This document shows positions 44,641 to 53,594 of a DNA stretch of 64,000 nt, piece after piece. The stretch comes from Verrucomicrobiales bacterium (GTDB taxonomy: Bacteria > Verrucomicrobiota > Verrucomicrobiia > Verrucomicrobiales > DEV007). Under the pieces are notes generated by a model. That model did not search any database and was not told the DNA's origin. It saw nothing but the letters and a program-made list of their open reading frames with translations. The translations under genes were made by a program, and so were the position numbers. How positions within the stretch are numbered: the stretch's first letter is position 1; the number at the start of each line of letters is the position of its first letter. The DNA lies in assembly GCA_029233965.1 (NCBI GenBank), contig JARGOP010000001.1, positions 62,001 to 126,000 of the forward strand, written 5' to 3'.

Positions 44641-44730
44641 GGACAGATGTCTGAGCGGTTTAAGGAGCACGCTTGGAAAGCGTGTGTAGGGGTAACTCTA
44701 CCGTGGGTTCGAATCCCACTCTGTCCGCCA
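44641..44730 (+). tRNA. tRNA-Ser (GGA)
   Basis: The cloverleaf is complete. The acceptor GGACAGA pairs with TCTGTCC (44720-44726), with a G discriminator and an encoded CCA (44728-44730). The anticodon stem CACGC/GCGTG surrounds the loop TTGGAAA, anticodon GGA, for Ser codons UCC and UCU. A long variable arm, as in class II tRNAs, follows, and the T-loop GGTTCGAATCC is present. Confidence 0.97.
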
Positions 44731-44775
44731 TCATAAAACCAGAGCCCCGTTTTACCGGGGCTCTGGTTTTATGAT
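44730..44775. terminator. Perfect 20-bp stem terminator after tRNA-Ser
   Basis: Two perfectly complementary 20-base arms (44730-44749 and 44756-44775) flank a six-base loop TTTTAC. The stem ends in an A-rich left side and a T-rich right side (GGTTTTATGAT), so it could work on both strands. It starts at the last base of the tRNA CCA end. Confidence 0.85.
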
Positions 44776-44906
44776 TTACAGGACCGGGTTCGAACCGGGA
44801 GGCCGGCCCCGTTGAGTTCGACTCGGAGCGGGTAGAGCGAGCGCAGAAATCTCATGAAGCGCAGCGACTGAGATCATCCCCCTCTGTTAGCCATTCATGC
44901 GGCCGA

Positions 44907-45560
44907 TCACACCTCCTCGACATACATCCGGCCCGCCATTTCAAGGCCCAGTTGCAGGGCAGCTTCGCCGCCTCGTTGAATCTCCAGTATCCCGGCAGCA
45001 CGATCTTTCCGGCTCACGGTGAATTCCCCACCGATCTTCAGGCCCTTTTGGTTCAACCACTCAAGCAGCGCTGAATTCTCGTCTGAAACCCTGACAACAC
45101 GATAATCCCCCTCTTCGACTTCGGCGAGGGAAGAGGAGTCAACCAGAGTCAGCTTTCCATTCCGGTCCGGGATCGGATCTCCGTGCGGGTCATGAGTGGG
45201 CCGACCGAGCATTTCATCCATGCGATCAAGAAGCAGGTCGGAGACGACGTGCTCCAAGTCTTCGGCCTCGTCGTGAACTTCGGACCAGTCGAACTTCATG
45301 ATCTCGACGAGGAAAAGTTCGATGAGACGGTGGCGACGTACTACCTTGAGGGCGGCGAGACGACCATGCCTGCGAAGTTTCAAGCCGCGTCTGGGAACAT
45401 AATCGATGAGGCCTTTTTCGCTGAGATGCTGCATCATCGTGGTCACGGTCCCGGAGGTCAGCTCCAATTCGGCGGCGATATCCCCTACCGTGGCGGCACC
45501 TTTCGTGTCCTCGAGATGGAGGATCGCTTTCAGGTAGTTCTCTTCTGTGCTCGTCGCCAT
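44907..45560 (-). CDS. DtxR/MntR-family metal-dependent transcriptional regulator
   Basis: This 217-residue protein runs from the ATG at 45560. It has a winged helix (ATSTEENYLKAILHLEDTKGAATVGDIAAELELTSGTVTTMMQHL, in pieces) and a dimerisation/metal domain with RRHRLIELFLVEI near 78 and HDEAEDLEHVVS near 98, which supply the known His, Glu, His and Glu-His metal ligands of DtxR/MntR. A C-terminal FeoA-like SH3 domain follows (KIGGEFTVSRKDRAAGILEI). It is divergent from a metal ABC transporter, which it very likely controls through the palindromic sites at 45589-45621. A longer start is rejected because it runs through the transporter gene. Confidence 0.92.
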   Translation of the reverse strand: MATSTEENYLKAILHLEDTKGAATVGDIAAELELTSGTVTTMMQHLSEKGLIDYVPRRGLKLRRHGRLAALKVVRRHRLIELFLVEIMKFDWSEVHDEAEDLEHVVSDLLLDRMDEMLGRPTHDPHGDPIPDRNGKLTLVDSSSLAEVEEGDYRVVRVSDENSALLEWLNQKGLKIGGEFTVSRKDRAAGILEIQRGGEAALQLGLEMAGRMYVEEV

Positions 45561-45588
45561 TGCAGAGAGAGTAAATGAGGTTCTTTGC

Positions 45589-45621
45589 TTATCAAGAAGT
45601 TTATCTTGAGTTATCAAGATA
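45589..45621. promoter_or_regulatory. Probable operator of the DtxR-family regulator
   Basis: Three half-sites of the type TTATCAAGA lie in the 78-base divergent gap: 45589-45597, the inverted TATCTTGA at 45602-45609, and 45611-45619. The last two form a palindrome with eight-base arms TATCTTGA and TCAAGATA around GTTA (45602-45621). The two direct copies are 22 bases apart, two helical turns. The position between the regulator and the transporter fits repression of both. Confidence 0.65.
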
Positions 45622-45638
45622 GTGGGTAATTTTAGACT

Positions 45639-46664
45639 ATGAGTTCTGTATTCATGTTCATTCGTTCCGTCGCTGAGAATCCTGCCCGGCGATTTCGTGC
45701 CTTCGTCGGCTCGCTTCTGATTGCGCTTTCCGCGCTGCTCACGTCCTGCACCGGCGAGCCGAAGGAGAAGTCGGCGGAAATTCCCTTCCAGGCTACCGCG
45801 ACGATAGCCATGATCGCCGATGTCGTTCGCGAGGTGGCCGGGGAACGGGCCAAGGTGAATGGAATGATCGGTTCCGGAGTGGATCCCCACCTCTACAAAC
45901 CGACAAGCACCGACATCAAAGCGCTACAAGCCTCGGATGTGATTTTTTACAACGGCTTGAACCTTGAGGGGAAAATGGGCGATGTCCTTGTTCGCATGGC
46001 CCGTTCCGGAAAGTCGGTTTATGCCGTGACGGAGGAGATTCTTAATTCCGGGGACTTTGTCATTACGGATGAAGAGGATCACTATGACCCCCATGTCTGG
46101 ATGGATGTCACAGGCTGGATTCGGGCGGTTGATGTCATTGCCGGGGGTCTCGCCGCTTATGATCCGGCAGGAGAGTCGGTCTATCTTGAAAATGCATCGT
46201 CCTACAAAGCAGAGTTGGTGAAGCTCGATACCTATGCAAAAAAGGCGATCGCATCGATTCCGGAACAACAGCGTGTCCTTGTCACGGCTCACGATGCGTT
46301 TGGATACATGGCACGGGCCTACGGACTTGAGGTAAGGGGCATCCAGGGGATCAGCACGGAGTCGGAGGCGGGCGTCAAAGATATTGAGAATCTCGTGACC
46401 CACCTCGTTGAAAGGAGTATTCCGGCGGTTTTTGTGGAGACCTCGGTTTCGGATAAAAACGTGAGAGCGTTGGTCGAAGGGGCGGCTGCAAAGGACCATC
46501 CCGTCGTCATCGGGGGCGAACTTTTTTCCGATGCGATGGGAGCTGAAGGCACCTACGAGGGCACCTACATCGGAATGCTCGATCACAACATCACAACGAT
46601 TGCCCGTGCGCTCGGGGGGGAGGCACCGGAAGGAGGCCTGAACGGAAAGCTTTCTCCTCAGTGA
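45639..46664 (+). CDS. Metal ABC transporter substrate-binding lipoprotein (cluster A-1, Mn/Zn type)
   Basis: This 341-residue protein has a lipoprotein signal with lipobox LTSC near residue 32; ATG at 45639 or 45654 is possible. The four metal ligands of TroA/PsaA-type proteins can be located: His in GVDPHLYKP (near 88), His in YDPHVWMD (near 152), Glu in VFVETSVSD (near 268) and Asp in GMLDHNITT (near 312). The Glu at the third position fits manganese- or iron-binding members better than zinc-specific ones. [14 protein letters not shown] is typical of the manganese subgroup. It is the first gene of a four-gene transporter operon. Confidence 0.92.
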   Translation: MSSVFMFIRSVAENPARRFRAFVGSLLIALSALLTSCTGEPKEKSAEIPFQATATIAMIADVVREVAGERAKVNGMIGSGVDPHLYKPTSTDIKALQASDVIFYNGLNLEGKMGDVLVRMARSGKSVYAVTEEILNSGDFVITDEEDHYDPHVWMDVTGWIRAVDVIAGGLAAYDPAGESVYLENASSYKAELVKLDTYAKKAIASIPEQQRVLVTAHDAFGYMARAYGLEVRGIQGISTESEAGVKDIENLVTHLVERSIPAVFVETSVSDKNVRALVEGAAAKDHPVVIGGELFSDAMGAEGTYEGTYIGMLDHNITTIARALGGEAPEGGLNGKLSPQ

Positions 46665-46683
46665 TTCGAGAACGGAACGGACT

Positions 46684-47514
46684 ATGCACAACGAATCTCT
46701 AAAAAGTCAGGCGACTTTTCCTCCGAAATCGACCGAGCCGAGGCCGGAGCATCCGCCGGAGGTTCCGCTCGCGATCCACGACCTGACGGTTGCGTATCAT
46801 CGCAAGCCGGTCCTGTGGGACATCGAGCTCAATATCCCCGAGGGCAAGCTGGTCGGAATCGTCGGCCCGAACGGTGCGGGCAAAAGCACATTGCTGAAAG
46901 CGTGTCTTGACCTCATTCCAAAGACTTCGGGTTGGGCACACATTTACGGCAAACCTTACAAGAAGGCGCGGCACCTCGTCGCCTATGTCCCCCAGCGCGA
47001 GAGTGTCGACTGGGATTTCCCGGTCAGTGCTCTCGATGTCGTTGCGATGGGCGCCTACCGGCGTCTCGGCTGGTTCCGCCGGGTCACGAAGGAGGAATCA
47101 GCGAAAGCGCTCCATTGTCTTGAGCAGGTCGGGATTGATCACCTTGCGGACCGGCAGATCAGTCAGCTTTCCGGGGGGCAGCAGCAGCGGGTTTTTCTCG
47201 CGCGAGCTCTCATGCAGGACGCGGAACTGTATCTCATGGATGAGCCTTTCGCTGCGGTCGATGCCGCCACCGAGGAGGCTATTGTCGCGCTTCTCCGCAA
47301 ACTGAGCGATCAGGGCAAGACCTGCCTCGTCGTGCATCATGACCTCGCCACCGTCACGACTTACTTTGACTGGCTTGTCCTCCTCAACATGCGAGTCGTT
47401 GCCGACGGGCCCGCTGAGACCACCTTCACGCGGGAGAATCTTCAGAAGACTTACGGCGGAAAGCTGAACCTTCTCGAGAAAGCGGCGGAAGCTCTCCGTC
47501 ATACCATCAACTAG
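46684..47514 (+). CDS. Metal ABC transporter ATP-binding protein
   Basis: This 276-residue protein has Walker [10 protein letters not shown] near residue 61, a Q-loop in YVPQRES, the signature LSGGQQQR near 164, Walker [10 protein letters not shown] near 182, and the H-loop VVHHDL. It follows the MntB/TroB/ZnuC pattern, with an N-terminal extension of about 30 residues rich in Pro. It energises uptake of Mn2+, Zn2+ or Fe2+ through the two permeases that follow. The gap to the binding protein gene is 19 bases, and three bases separate it from the first permease gene. Confidence 0.95.
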   Translation: MHNESLKSQATFPPKSTEPRPEHPPEVPLAIHDLTVAYHRKPVLWDIELNIPEGKLVGIVGPNGAGKSTLLKACLDLIPKTSGWAHIYGKPYKKARHLVAYVPQRESVDWDFPVSALDVVAMGAYRRLGWFRRVTKEESAKALHCLEQVGIDHLADRQISQLSGGQQQRVFLARALMQDAELYLMDEPFAAVDAATEEAIVALLRKLSDQGKTCLVVHHDLATVTTYFDWLVLLNMRVVADGPAETTFTRENLQKTYGGKLNLLEKAAEALRHTIN

Positions 47515-47517
47515 CGT

Positions 47518-48858
47518 ATGCCTCCCTTTCAGGACATCCTTGAGGTGATTCTCCTGCAGAATTACAATACGCGTCTTGTCGTTCTCAGCACAACGATGCT
47601 CGGAATCGCGGCGGGATTGATCGGGTCGTTCCTTCTCCTTCGAAAGCGCTCCCTCATGGGTGACGCGCTCTCGCATGCCACCCTTCCCGGAGTCGCGATT
47701 GCCTTTGCGGTGATGGTTTCGTTAGGGGGAACCGGGAAATCGCTTCCCGGTCTCCTCCTTGGCGCGACGCTCTCCGGGGTCGCCGGTATTCTCACGATGC
47801 TCCTGATCCGCAACACGACCCGGCTTCGTGATGATGTCGCGATGGGCTTTGTCTTGAGTGTCTTCTTTGGCGTCGGCGTCGCGAGTCTGCAAATGGTCCA
47901 GAGCCTTCCCGGCGCGAGCGCAGCGGGGTTAGAGTCCTTCATTTATGGAAAAACCGCTTCGATGGTGCAGTCTGACTTTCTCCTCATCGCGATTGTCGCG
48001 GGAGTTGCTTCGCTGATCTCGCTGGCACTGTTGAAAGAGTTTCTCCTCCTTTGCTTCGACGATGCCTACGCTTCGGCGCAGGGATGGCCCACTCTGGCAC
48101 TCGATATCCTTTTGTTAGGGCTCGTCACGGCTGTCACTGTGATCGGACTGCAGTCGGTCGGCCTGATTCTCGTGATCGCATTTCTCATCACCCCGGCGAC
48201 GGCCGCCCGCTTCTGGACGCAGCGCCTCCTCCCCATGCTTCTGCTCTCGGCCGTTATCGGAGGAATCAGCGGCTGGCTTGGCGCTTCGATCAGTGCCCTC
48301 ACGCCGAATCTTCCTGCCGGGGCAGTCATTGTTCTTGTCGCCGCCACCCTGTTTCTCATCAGCATGCTGTTCGCTCCGGAGCGCGGCGTGTTTCCCCGAA
48401 TTTTTCGTCATGCGAGGCTTCGGAAAAAAGTGGATCGGCAGCATTTTCTCCGGGCTGCCTACGAGGTTCTCGAGTCGACCGCTGACGGGGAAAAGGTCGC
48501 GAATGTCCCCTTTGATCTCTCCCGCCTTCTCGACAAGCGCACCTGGACTCCGCATCAACTGAAGCAGATTCTCCGCACGGCCCGGCGGGAGGATCATATT
48601 GAGTCAACCGGTCCCGGAAAGATCCTCCTTTCTGAACCCGGTTTCGGCGAAGCGGCGCGGGTGACGCGGAATCACCGCCTCTGGGAAACCTATCTCATCA
48701 ATTACGCGGACATCGCCCCGAGCCATGTGGATCGTGATGCCGACCTCGTTGAGCACATCCTCGGAGCCGAGCTCGTCCACGAGCTGGAGAAGTATCTCGA
48801 CGATCCGCATCTCTCACCCCCGGTTCCGCCAAGCCCCCACCCCCTCGCCGACGCATGA
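47518..48858 (+). CDS. Metal ABC transporter permease fused to a DtxR-like domain
   Basis: This 446-residue protein has two parts. Residues about 1-280 form an MntC/TroC-type permease with eight or nine helices (SFLLLRKRSLMGDALSHATLPG near 38). Residues about 295-446 form a cytoplasmic winged-helix stretch and a DtxR-type dimerisation domain: TRNHRLWETYL has the His-x3-Glu pair, and SHVDRDADLVEHILG the His and Glu-His ligands also seen in the separate regulator at 44907. Family permeases are usually near 280-300 residues. The tail may sense metal on the inner side and gate transport. Its stop overlaps the next gene by four bases. Confidence 0.9.
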   Translation: MPPFQDILEVILLQNYNTRLVVLSTTMLGIAAGLIGSFLLLRKRSLMGDALSHATLPGVAIAFAVMVSLGGTGKSLPGLLLGATLSGVAGILTMLLIRNTTRLRDDVAMGFVLSVFFGVGVASLQMVQSLPGASAAGLESFIYGKTASMVQSDFLLIAIVAGVASLISLALLKEFLLLCFDDAYASAQGWPTLALDILLLGLVTAVTVIGLQSVGLILVIAFLITPATAARFWTQRLLPMLLLSAVIGGISGWLGASISALTPNLPAGAVIVLVAATLFLISMLFAPERGVFPRIFRHARLRKKVDRQHFLRAAYEVLESTADGEKVANVPFDLSRLLDKRTWTPHQLKQILRTARREDHIESTGPGKILLSEPGFGEAARVTRNHRLWETYLINYADIAPSHVDRDADLVEHILGAELVHELEKYLDDPHLSPPVPPSPHPLADA

Positions 48859-49781
48859 ACTGGACTTCTTTCGATACCTGGATCGTGGTGATCGGTGCGC
48901 TCTGTGCGATGGCCTGTGCTTTGCCGGGGTGTTTTCTCGTCCTCAGAAAAATGAGCATGATGGGAGATGCAATCAGCCATGCGGTGCTTCCCGGGCTCGC
49001 CATTGCGTTCCTCATCACAGGAACGAGAGCGAGTGTGCCGATGTTTTTCGGTGCGGCGATTGCCGGTGTCCTCACGGCTCTTTTCACCCAGTGGATCAGC
49101 CGGTTTGGAAATGTGGATCGTGGCGCGGCGATGGGGATCGTCTTCACGACCCTGTTTGCGATCGGGCTGATCATGATTCGACAGGCGGCGGACAATGTCG
49201 ACCTGGATCCGGGATGCGTCCTCTACGGGGCCATCGAACTGACGCCGCTGGACACGGTTGGCTCGACCGGGATTCCCCGCGCCGCGCTCGTGAACGGGGG
49301 CGTGCTCCTTGCCAACCTCGTCATCATTTTGGTGTTGTTTAAGGAATTCAAACTCGGTGCCTTTGATTCGGCCCTTGCTGACACGCTAGGGTTTTCCTCG
49401 CAGTTTCTCCACTACCTGCTCATGACCATGGTCGCAGTGACGACGGTTGCCGCCTTCGAATCCGTGGGAAGCATCATTGTCATCGCAATGTTAATCGTGC
49501 CGCCGGCAACGGCTCTGCTCCTGACCCGGAAATTGCCTGCGATGCTCCTCATTGCCACAGTCACGGCGGCCCTCTCCGCCCTTCTCGGTCATCTCGGCGC
49601 CATCATCGTCCCTCCCTGGTTCGGGTTTCAGACAACGACCACTTCCGGCATGATTGCCCTCGCGGCCGGGGTTCTCTTCACCCTCGCGTGGTTGTTCAGT
49701 CCGATCGAGGGAATCCTCGTGAAACGTTGGCACCGAAACCATTCTGAGCCTGAAGAGGTGCCTGAACCGGGCGGCGCGTAG
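48855..49781 (+). CDS. Second metal ABC transporter permease
   Basis: This 308-residue protein is a TroD/MntD-type permease with about eight helices and the family feature VLRKMSMMGDAISHAVLPGLA near 33. It has no fused regulatory tail, unlike the preceding permease, so the two form an asymmetric pair. Its start overlaps the preceding stop (48855-48858), so they are translationally coupled. The C-terminus is short, basic and then acidic. Confidence 0.93.
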   Translation: MNWTSFDTWIVVIGALCAMACALPGCFLVLRKMSMMGDAISHAVLPGLAIAFLITGTRASVPMFFGAAIAGVLTALFTQWISRFGNVDRGAAMGIVFTTLFAIGLIMIRQAADNVDLDPGCVLYGAIELTPLDTVGSTGIPRAALVNGGVLLANLVIILVLFKEFKLGAFDSALADTLGFSSQFLHYLLMTMVAVTTVAAFESVGSIIVIAMLIVPPATALLLTRKLPAMLLIATVTAALSALLGHLGAIIVPPWFGFQTTTTSGMIALAAGVLFTLAWLFSPIEGILVKRWHRNHSEPEEVPEPGGA

Positions 49782-49813
49782 TCGGGAATGAAGACTCCTG
49801 CGAAAAAGCGTTT

Positions 49814-50881
49814 CTAACCGGCCGAAGGCTGCTGCTGCGAAATGCAGTGAATCGCACCACCTTCTTTCACGATGTCGAGGACGTTGATCGGAATCACCTT
49901 CCGGTCCGGAAAGACTTCCCCGAGTACTCCTGCAGCTTCCCGGTCCTGCGCACCCTGCCCGAAGGTCGGCATGAGAACCGCTCCGTTGAGAATCAGAAAG
50001 TTCACATAGCTTGCGGGCAGAACCGGAAGCCGCCAGTCGGGGGCGTGGCAGGCTTTCGGCAGGTCGAGCCGGATGATCTCCGGCCTTGATCCGTCGGGGA
50101 GGCGGAAATCCTGAATGCGTTCGAAATTTTCGTCGAGCACCCGCCGGTTCGGACTGGAAGGGTCCGGCTCCTTCGAAATGAGGATCGTGGCGTCATTCAC
50201 GAAACGTGCCAGATCGTCGATGTGTCCGTCCGTATCATCCCCTTCGATGCCCTGACCGAGCCAGAAGATATCCTTCACGCCAAGGTAGTCGCGGAGGCGA
50301 CTCTCGATCTCTCCCTGGCTGAGATCGGGGTTCCGGTTGGGATTCAGAAGCACCGCCTCGGTGGTGAGAAGCTGGCCGAGACTGTTCACTTCGATTGATC
50401 CCCCTTCGAGAATCATGCCGGCATCAACGAGCGGGAGTCCGAGCGACTCCGCCATACAGGCCGGAATGCGGTTATCGAGATCGTAGGGAGTGAACTTGTC
50501 TCCCCAGCCGTTGAATCCCCAGTTGGTTGCCGCGATCCCGCCGGTCTTGTCGTTCTTCAGGAAAATTGCCCCGTGGTCACGGCACCAGACATCATTGTTC
50601 GGGTGGTCGAAAAGCTCGATCTGATCGAAGTCAGCGCAGGCCACATTCAGGGCATTCCCGATCGACTCATGGATTTCGCCGGGCGCGTTGATTCGCACGG
50701 TCTCGTAGTGACTTGCCGCGGAAATGATTTCCGCAAAGACCGCCTCGACCCGGTCCACCGTGCCGGGCCAGTTTTCCCCGTGGGGCGACGGCCACGAAAA
50801 CCAGACCGCCTCCTGGGGCTCCCACTCCGCGGGCATTCGATAGCCCTGAGCGGCCGGGGAAAGATTCGGATCGTCACTCAT
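49814..50881 (-). CDS. aguA: Agmatine deiminase
   Basis: This 355-residue protein starts with GYRMPAEWEPQEAVWFSWP, the AguA signature, with GGSIEVNSLGQLLTTEAVLLNPNRNP near residue 160, GDDTDGHIDDLARF near 215, and the catalytic Cys346 in GGAIHCISQQ. Guanidino-group-modifying enzymes of this type convert agmatine to N-carbamoylputrescine and ammonia in the cytoplasm. It follows aguB by three bases, giving the complete route from agmatine to putrescine. No arginine decarboxylase is visible in the window. Confidence 0.95.
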   Translation of the reverse strand: MSDDPNLSPAAQGYRMPAEWEPQEAVWFSWPSPHGENWPGTVDRVEAVFAEIISAASHYETVRINAPGEIHESIGNALNVACADFDQIELFDHPNNDVWCRDHGAIFLKNDKTGGIAATNWGFNGWGDKFTPYDLDNRIPACMAESLGLPLVDAGMILEGGSIEVNSLGQLLTTEAVLLNPNRNPDLSQGEIESRLRDYLGVKDIFWLGQGIEGDDTDGHIDDLARFVNDATILISKEPDPSSPNRRVLDENFERIQDFRLPDGSRPEIIRLDLPKACHAPDWRLPVLPASYVNFLILNGAVLMPTFGQGAQDREAAGVLGEVFPDRKVIPINVLDIVKEGGAIHCISQQQPSAG

Positions 50882-50884
50882 TCA

Positions 50885-51757
50885 TCAGGGAGCGTCATCA
50901 ATCCAGCGTTCTCCGATCTGCCCGTAGCTGTCGATGCGCCGATCGCGGAAGAAGGGCCAGATCCGGCGAAACTCCTCCAGCTTTTCGAGATCGATCTCAG
51001 CGGTGAGAATCGCTTCCTCATTCTCCGGGGCCCGCCCCACGACTTCGCCGTAGGGATTCGCGACAAAAGACTGACCCCAGAATTCTGTTTCCCCCTCGGT
51101 TCCGATGCGGTTCGCGGCTGCGATGTAGCAACCGTTCGCGACGGCATGACCGCGTTGCACGGTTTCCCAGGCTGTGTGCTGCGCGGCTCCCAGAGTCGGC
51201 TTTTCTTCGGGGAGCCAGCCGATCGCGGTGGGGTAAAAAATGACATTCGCTCCCTGCATTGCCGTGAGGCGTGCCGCTTCGGGATACCACTGATCCCAGC
51301 AGATGAGCACCCCGATTTTTCCGAAGGCGGTGTCCCAGGCCCGGTAGCCGAGATCGCCGGGGGTGAAGTAGAATTTTTCATGGAATCCGGGATCTTCCGG
51401 GATGTGCATTTTGCGATACTTCCCGAGAAAGGTGCCGTCCGCATCAATCACGGCCGCCGTGTTGTGATAGAGCCCTGTTGCCCGCTTCTCAAAGAGCGGC
51501 AGGACGAGAACGATTCCCAACTCCTTCGCGATGGAGGCAAAACGATCCGTCGTCGCACCGGGGATGGATTCCGCGAGAGAGAAGTGCGCGGGATCTTCGG
51601 TGCGGCAGAAATAGAGCGTCGAAACCATCTCCTGCAGACAGATCACGTTCGCGCCCGCGCCGGCCGCCTCGCGGACCTGCCGCTCTGCGAGATCGAGATT
51701 CGAGGCGACGAATTCGCCCGCCGCGAACTGAGTCAGACCAATGGTGAAAGATTTCAT
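50885..51757 (-). CDS. aguB: N-carbamoylputrescine amidohydrolase
   Basis: This 290-residue nitrilase-superfamily protein has the catalytic triad Glu43 (CLQE), Lys116 (GKYRKMHIP) and Cys153 (LICWDQWYPE). The stretch HIPEDPGFHEKFYFTPGD is typical of the carbamoylputrescine amidase group. It hydrolyses N-carbamoylputrescine to putrescine, CO2 and ammonia. It is the first gene of the aguB-aguA operon and is divergent from the di-haem protein gene with 62 bases between them. Confidence 0.95.
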   Translation of the reverse strand: MKSFTIGLTQFAAGEFVASNLDLAERQVREAAGAGANVICLQEMVSTLYFCRTEDPAHFSLAESIPGATTDRFASIAKELGIVLVLPLFEKRATGLYHNTAAVIDADGTFLGKYRKMHIPEDPGFHEKFYFTPGDLGYRAWDTAFGKIGVLICWDQWYPEAARLTAMQGANVIFYPTAIGWLPEEKPTLGAAQHTAWETVQRGHAVANGCYIAAANRIGTEGETEFWGQSFVANPYGEVVGRAPENEEAILTAEIDLEKLEEFRRIWPFFRDRRIDSYGQIGERWIDDAP

Positions 51758-51819
51758 GTGAGGGGCTGAAATTGGTCTCTGGCGCGAAAAATCGCAAGAG
51801 AAAGGACGCTGCCGGTGCC

Positions 51820-53202
51820 ATGTTTGAAGGGATGGTTTTTCACCGGATCATTTTCTGCCTCTGCTCCTTGATCGCGACACTTTCTGTCGCCGATGAAGAG
51901 TTGAGCGGTGGAGCGACGACCGTGTTTCAGGACGGACAAAACGCCTTCTCCCTCCCTCTTGCCAACATTTCCCGCGAGAACCGGCGCGCCCATGTCATCG
52001 GGAATTCTTTTTTCAACAAAAACTGGGTCATCGCTCCTGCTTCGACGACAGCCCGCGACGGTCTTGGTCCGCTCTTCAATGCCCGGTCCTGCTCAGAGTG
52101 CCACCTGAGAGACGGGCGCGGAGCGCCTCCGCAGGGTGACGAGCCGCCCGTGGGACTGCTTTTCCGATTGAGCGTTCCCGGGACGGGAGCCCACGGCGCC
52201 CCTTTGCCGCATCCTGATTTCGGACACCAGCTCGGCGTCCGGGCGATCCCGGGGCTCGAGCCGGAAGGACGGGTGAAAATCCGCTATGAGGAAATCCCGG
52301 GAACGTTTGCCGATGGCACTCCCTATTCTCTGCGAAGGCCCACTTATGAAATTCTCACAGGAGCATCATCGCTGCCATCAGGGGAGGACATTCTCATCAG
52401 TCCCCGTGTCGCGCTGCCGGTTTTCGGTCTCGGACTGCTGGAGGCGGTGCCTGAGGAATCCATCCTCGCTCTTGCTGATCCTCAAGACCTCGATGGGGAC
52501 GGGATTTCCGGTCGTCCGAACCGCGTCTGGAACGCGGAGTCCGGAAGCGTCGAGCTCGGGCGCTTCGGCTGGAAGGCGAACCAACCGGATCTGAGACAAC
52601 AAACCGCGAGCGCTTTTCATGGCGACATCGGAATCACCTCGTCGATCCATCCGGAGCAGGCCCTCACGGCGCGTCAATGGGCAGCCCTCAGCGGGGTTTA
52701 TCTCGACCCGGAGCCCGAACTCGACGAAAAGACGCTCGACCGTGTCGTCGTCTATCAACAGACGCTCGCCCCTCCGGGGAGAAGAATGATCGATGACCCG
52801 AAGGTGATTCAGGGAAAGGCGCTTTTCGCGAAGGCCAACTGCACGGCCTGTCATCTTCCGGAGATGAAAACCGGCGCGGAGGTATCCGGCATTCCTGAAC
52901 TCGCCAATCAAACGATCCGGGCCTACACCGATCTACTGCTGCATGACATGGGGCCGGAACTCGCCGACGGACGTCCTGATTTTGAAGCCAGCGGCAGCGA
53001 GTGGAGAACTCCGCCGCTGTGGGGCATCGGCCTCACCGAAGCGGTCAACGGGCATACTTTCTTCCTCCATGACGGTCGGGCCCGGAACCTCGAGGAGGCG
53101 ATCCTCTGGCACGGAGGCGAAGCGGAAGCGGCACGGGAGATTTACCGGAGCTTCAGCGCGGAAGAGCGGGCCGCAGTCCTCGCGTTTCTCGAGTCGCTGT
53201 GA
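51820..53202 (+). CDS. Exported di-haem oxidoreductase-like protein (DUF1111)
   Basis: This 460-residue protein runs from the ATG at 51820; a TTG 48 bases earlier is less likely. A signal peptide ends near residue 24 (LIATLSVADEE). Two haem sites are seen, CSECH (91-95) and CTACH (near 341). The segment GLGPLFNARSCSECHLRDGRG is a hallmark of the thiol-oxidoreductase/DUF1111 family, with NAESGSVELGRFGWKANQPDL near 245. Some members are linked to metal or thiol redox chemistry; the role here is unknown. The C-terminus has HDGRARNLEEAILWHGGEA, typical of the family. Confidence 0.9.
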   Translation: MFEGMVFHRIIFCLCSLIATLSVADEELSGGATTVFQDGQNAFSLPLANISRENRRAHVIGNSFFNKNWVIAPASTTARDGLGPLFNARSCSECHLRDGRGAPPQGDEPPVGLLFRLSVPGTGAHGAPLPHPDFGHQLGVRAIPGLEPEGRVKIRYEEIPGTFADGTPYSLRRPTYEILTGASSLPSGEDILISPRVALPVFGLGLLEAVPEESILALADPQDLDGDGISGRPNRVWNAESGSVELGRFGWKANQPDLRQQTASAFHGDIGITSSIHPEQALTARQWAALSGVYLDPEPELDEKTLDRVVVYQQTLAPPGRRMIDDPKVIQGKALFAKANCTACHLPEMKTGAEVSGIPELANQTIRAYTDLLLHDMGPELADGRPDFEASGSEWRTPPLWGIGLTEAVNGHTFFLHDGRARNLEEAILWHGGEAEAAREIYRSFSAEERAAVLAFLESL

Positions 53203-53318
53203 CGGGTGCTGCCTGAGGGCCGGGATCGAACCTTCAACACTGGCCCTTCGCCGTTGAAATTTGGACGTTCCTAAGTTGGACGTTGAAATCCCTCCTCCCT
53301 TCTGCCAACCTCTTTTTC

Positions 53319-53594
53319 ATGCAACGACGATGGATTGACCGGCTTTTACTGGATCGGGGAGACACGTTTCCCTCAGGTCTTGAAGCCGGATTCGGAGCGA
53401 GCGTGCTCGCCCGGGCAAAGCAATTCAAAGCTGCGTTGCTCCGTCATCGCCGGTGGCTCATGGTTTCTTCGCTCATTGCGCTGGCGCTCGCGGTTTTGAT
53501 TTCTGTCAGGATGGGAAATGAGGTGGAAGTCATCCCTCCACCGCTCGACGCCTTTCGCGCCCCGGCCTTTTCCGCTCCGCAACCGAATCTATGA
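53319..53594 (+). CDS. CnrY-like anti-sigma membrane protein
   Basis: This 91-residue protein runs from the ATG at 53319; a TTG at 53283 is also in frame. About 43 residues are cytoplasmic, then a single membrane helix (LMVSSLIALALAVLISV, near 47-63), then a short Pro-rich periplasmic tail. Size and topology match CnrY/NccY anti-sigma factors, which hold the ECF sigma factor CnrH at the membrane. Sequence identity to CnrY is not obvious by eye, so the call rests on topology and context: its stop overlaps the start of the CnrX-like gene by four bases, and the sigma factor follows. Confidence 0.7.
   Translation: MQRRWIDRLLLDRGDTFPSGLEAGFGASVLARAKQFKAALLRHRRWLMVSSLIALALAVLISVRMGNEVEVIPPPLDAFRAPAFSAPQPNL

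Noticed and set aside
44776-44810. T-arm-like GGTTCGAACC after the tRNA-Ser terminator, as a possible second tRNA or att site
   Set aside because: No acceptor stem, anticodon arm or direct repeat of the tRNA end could be found around it.
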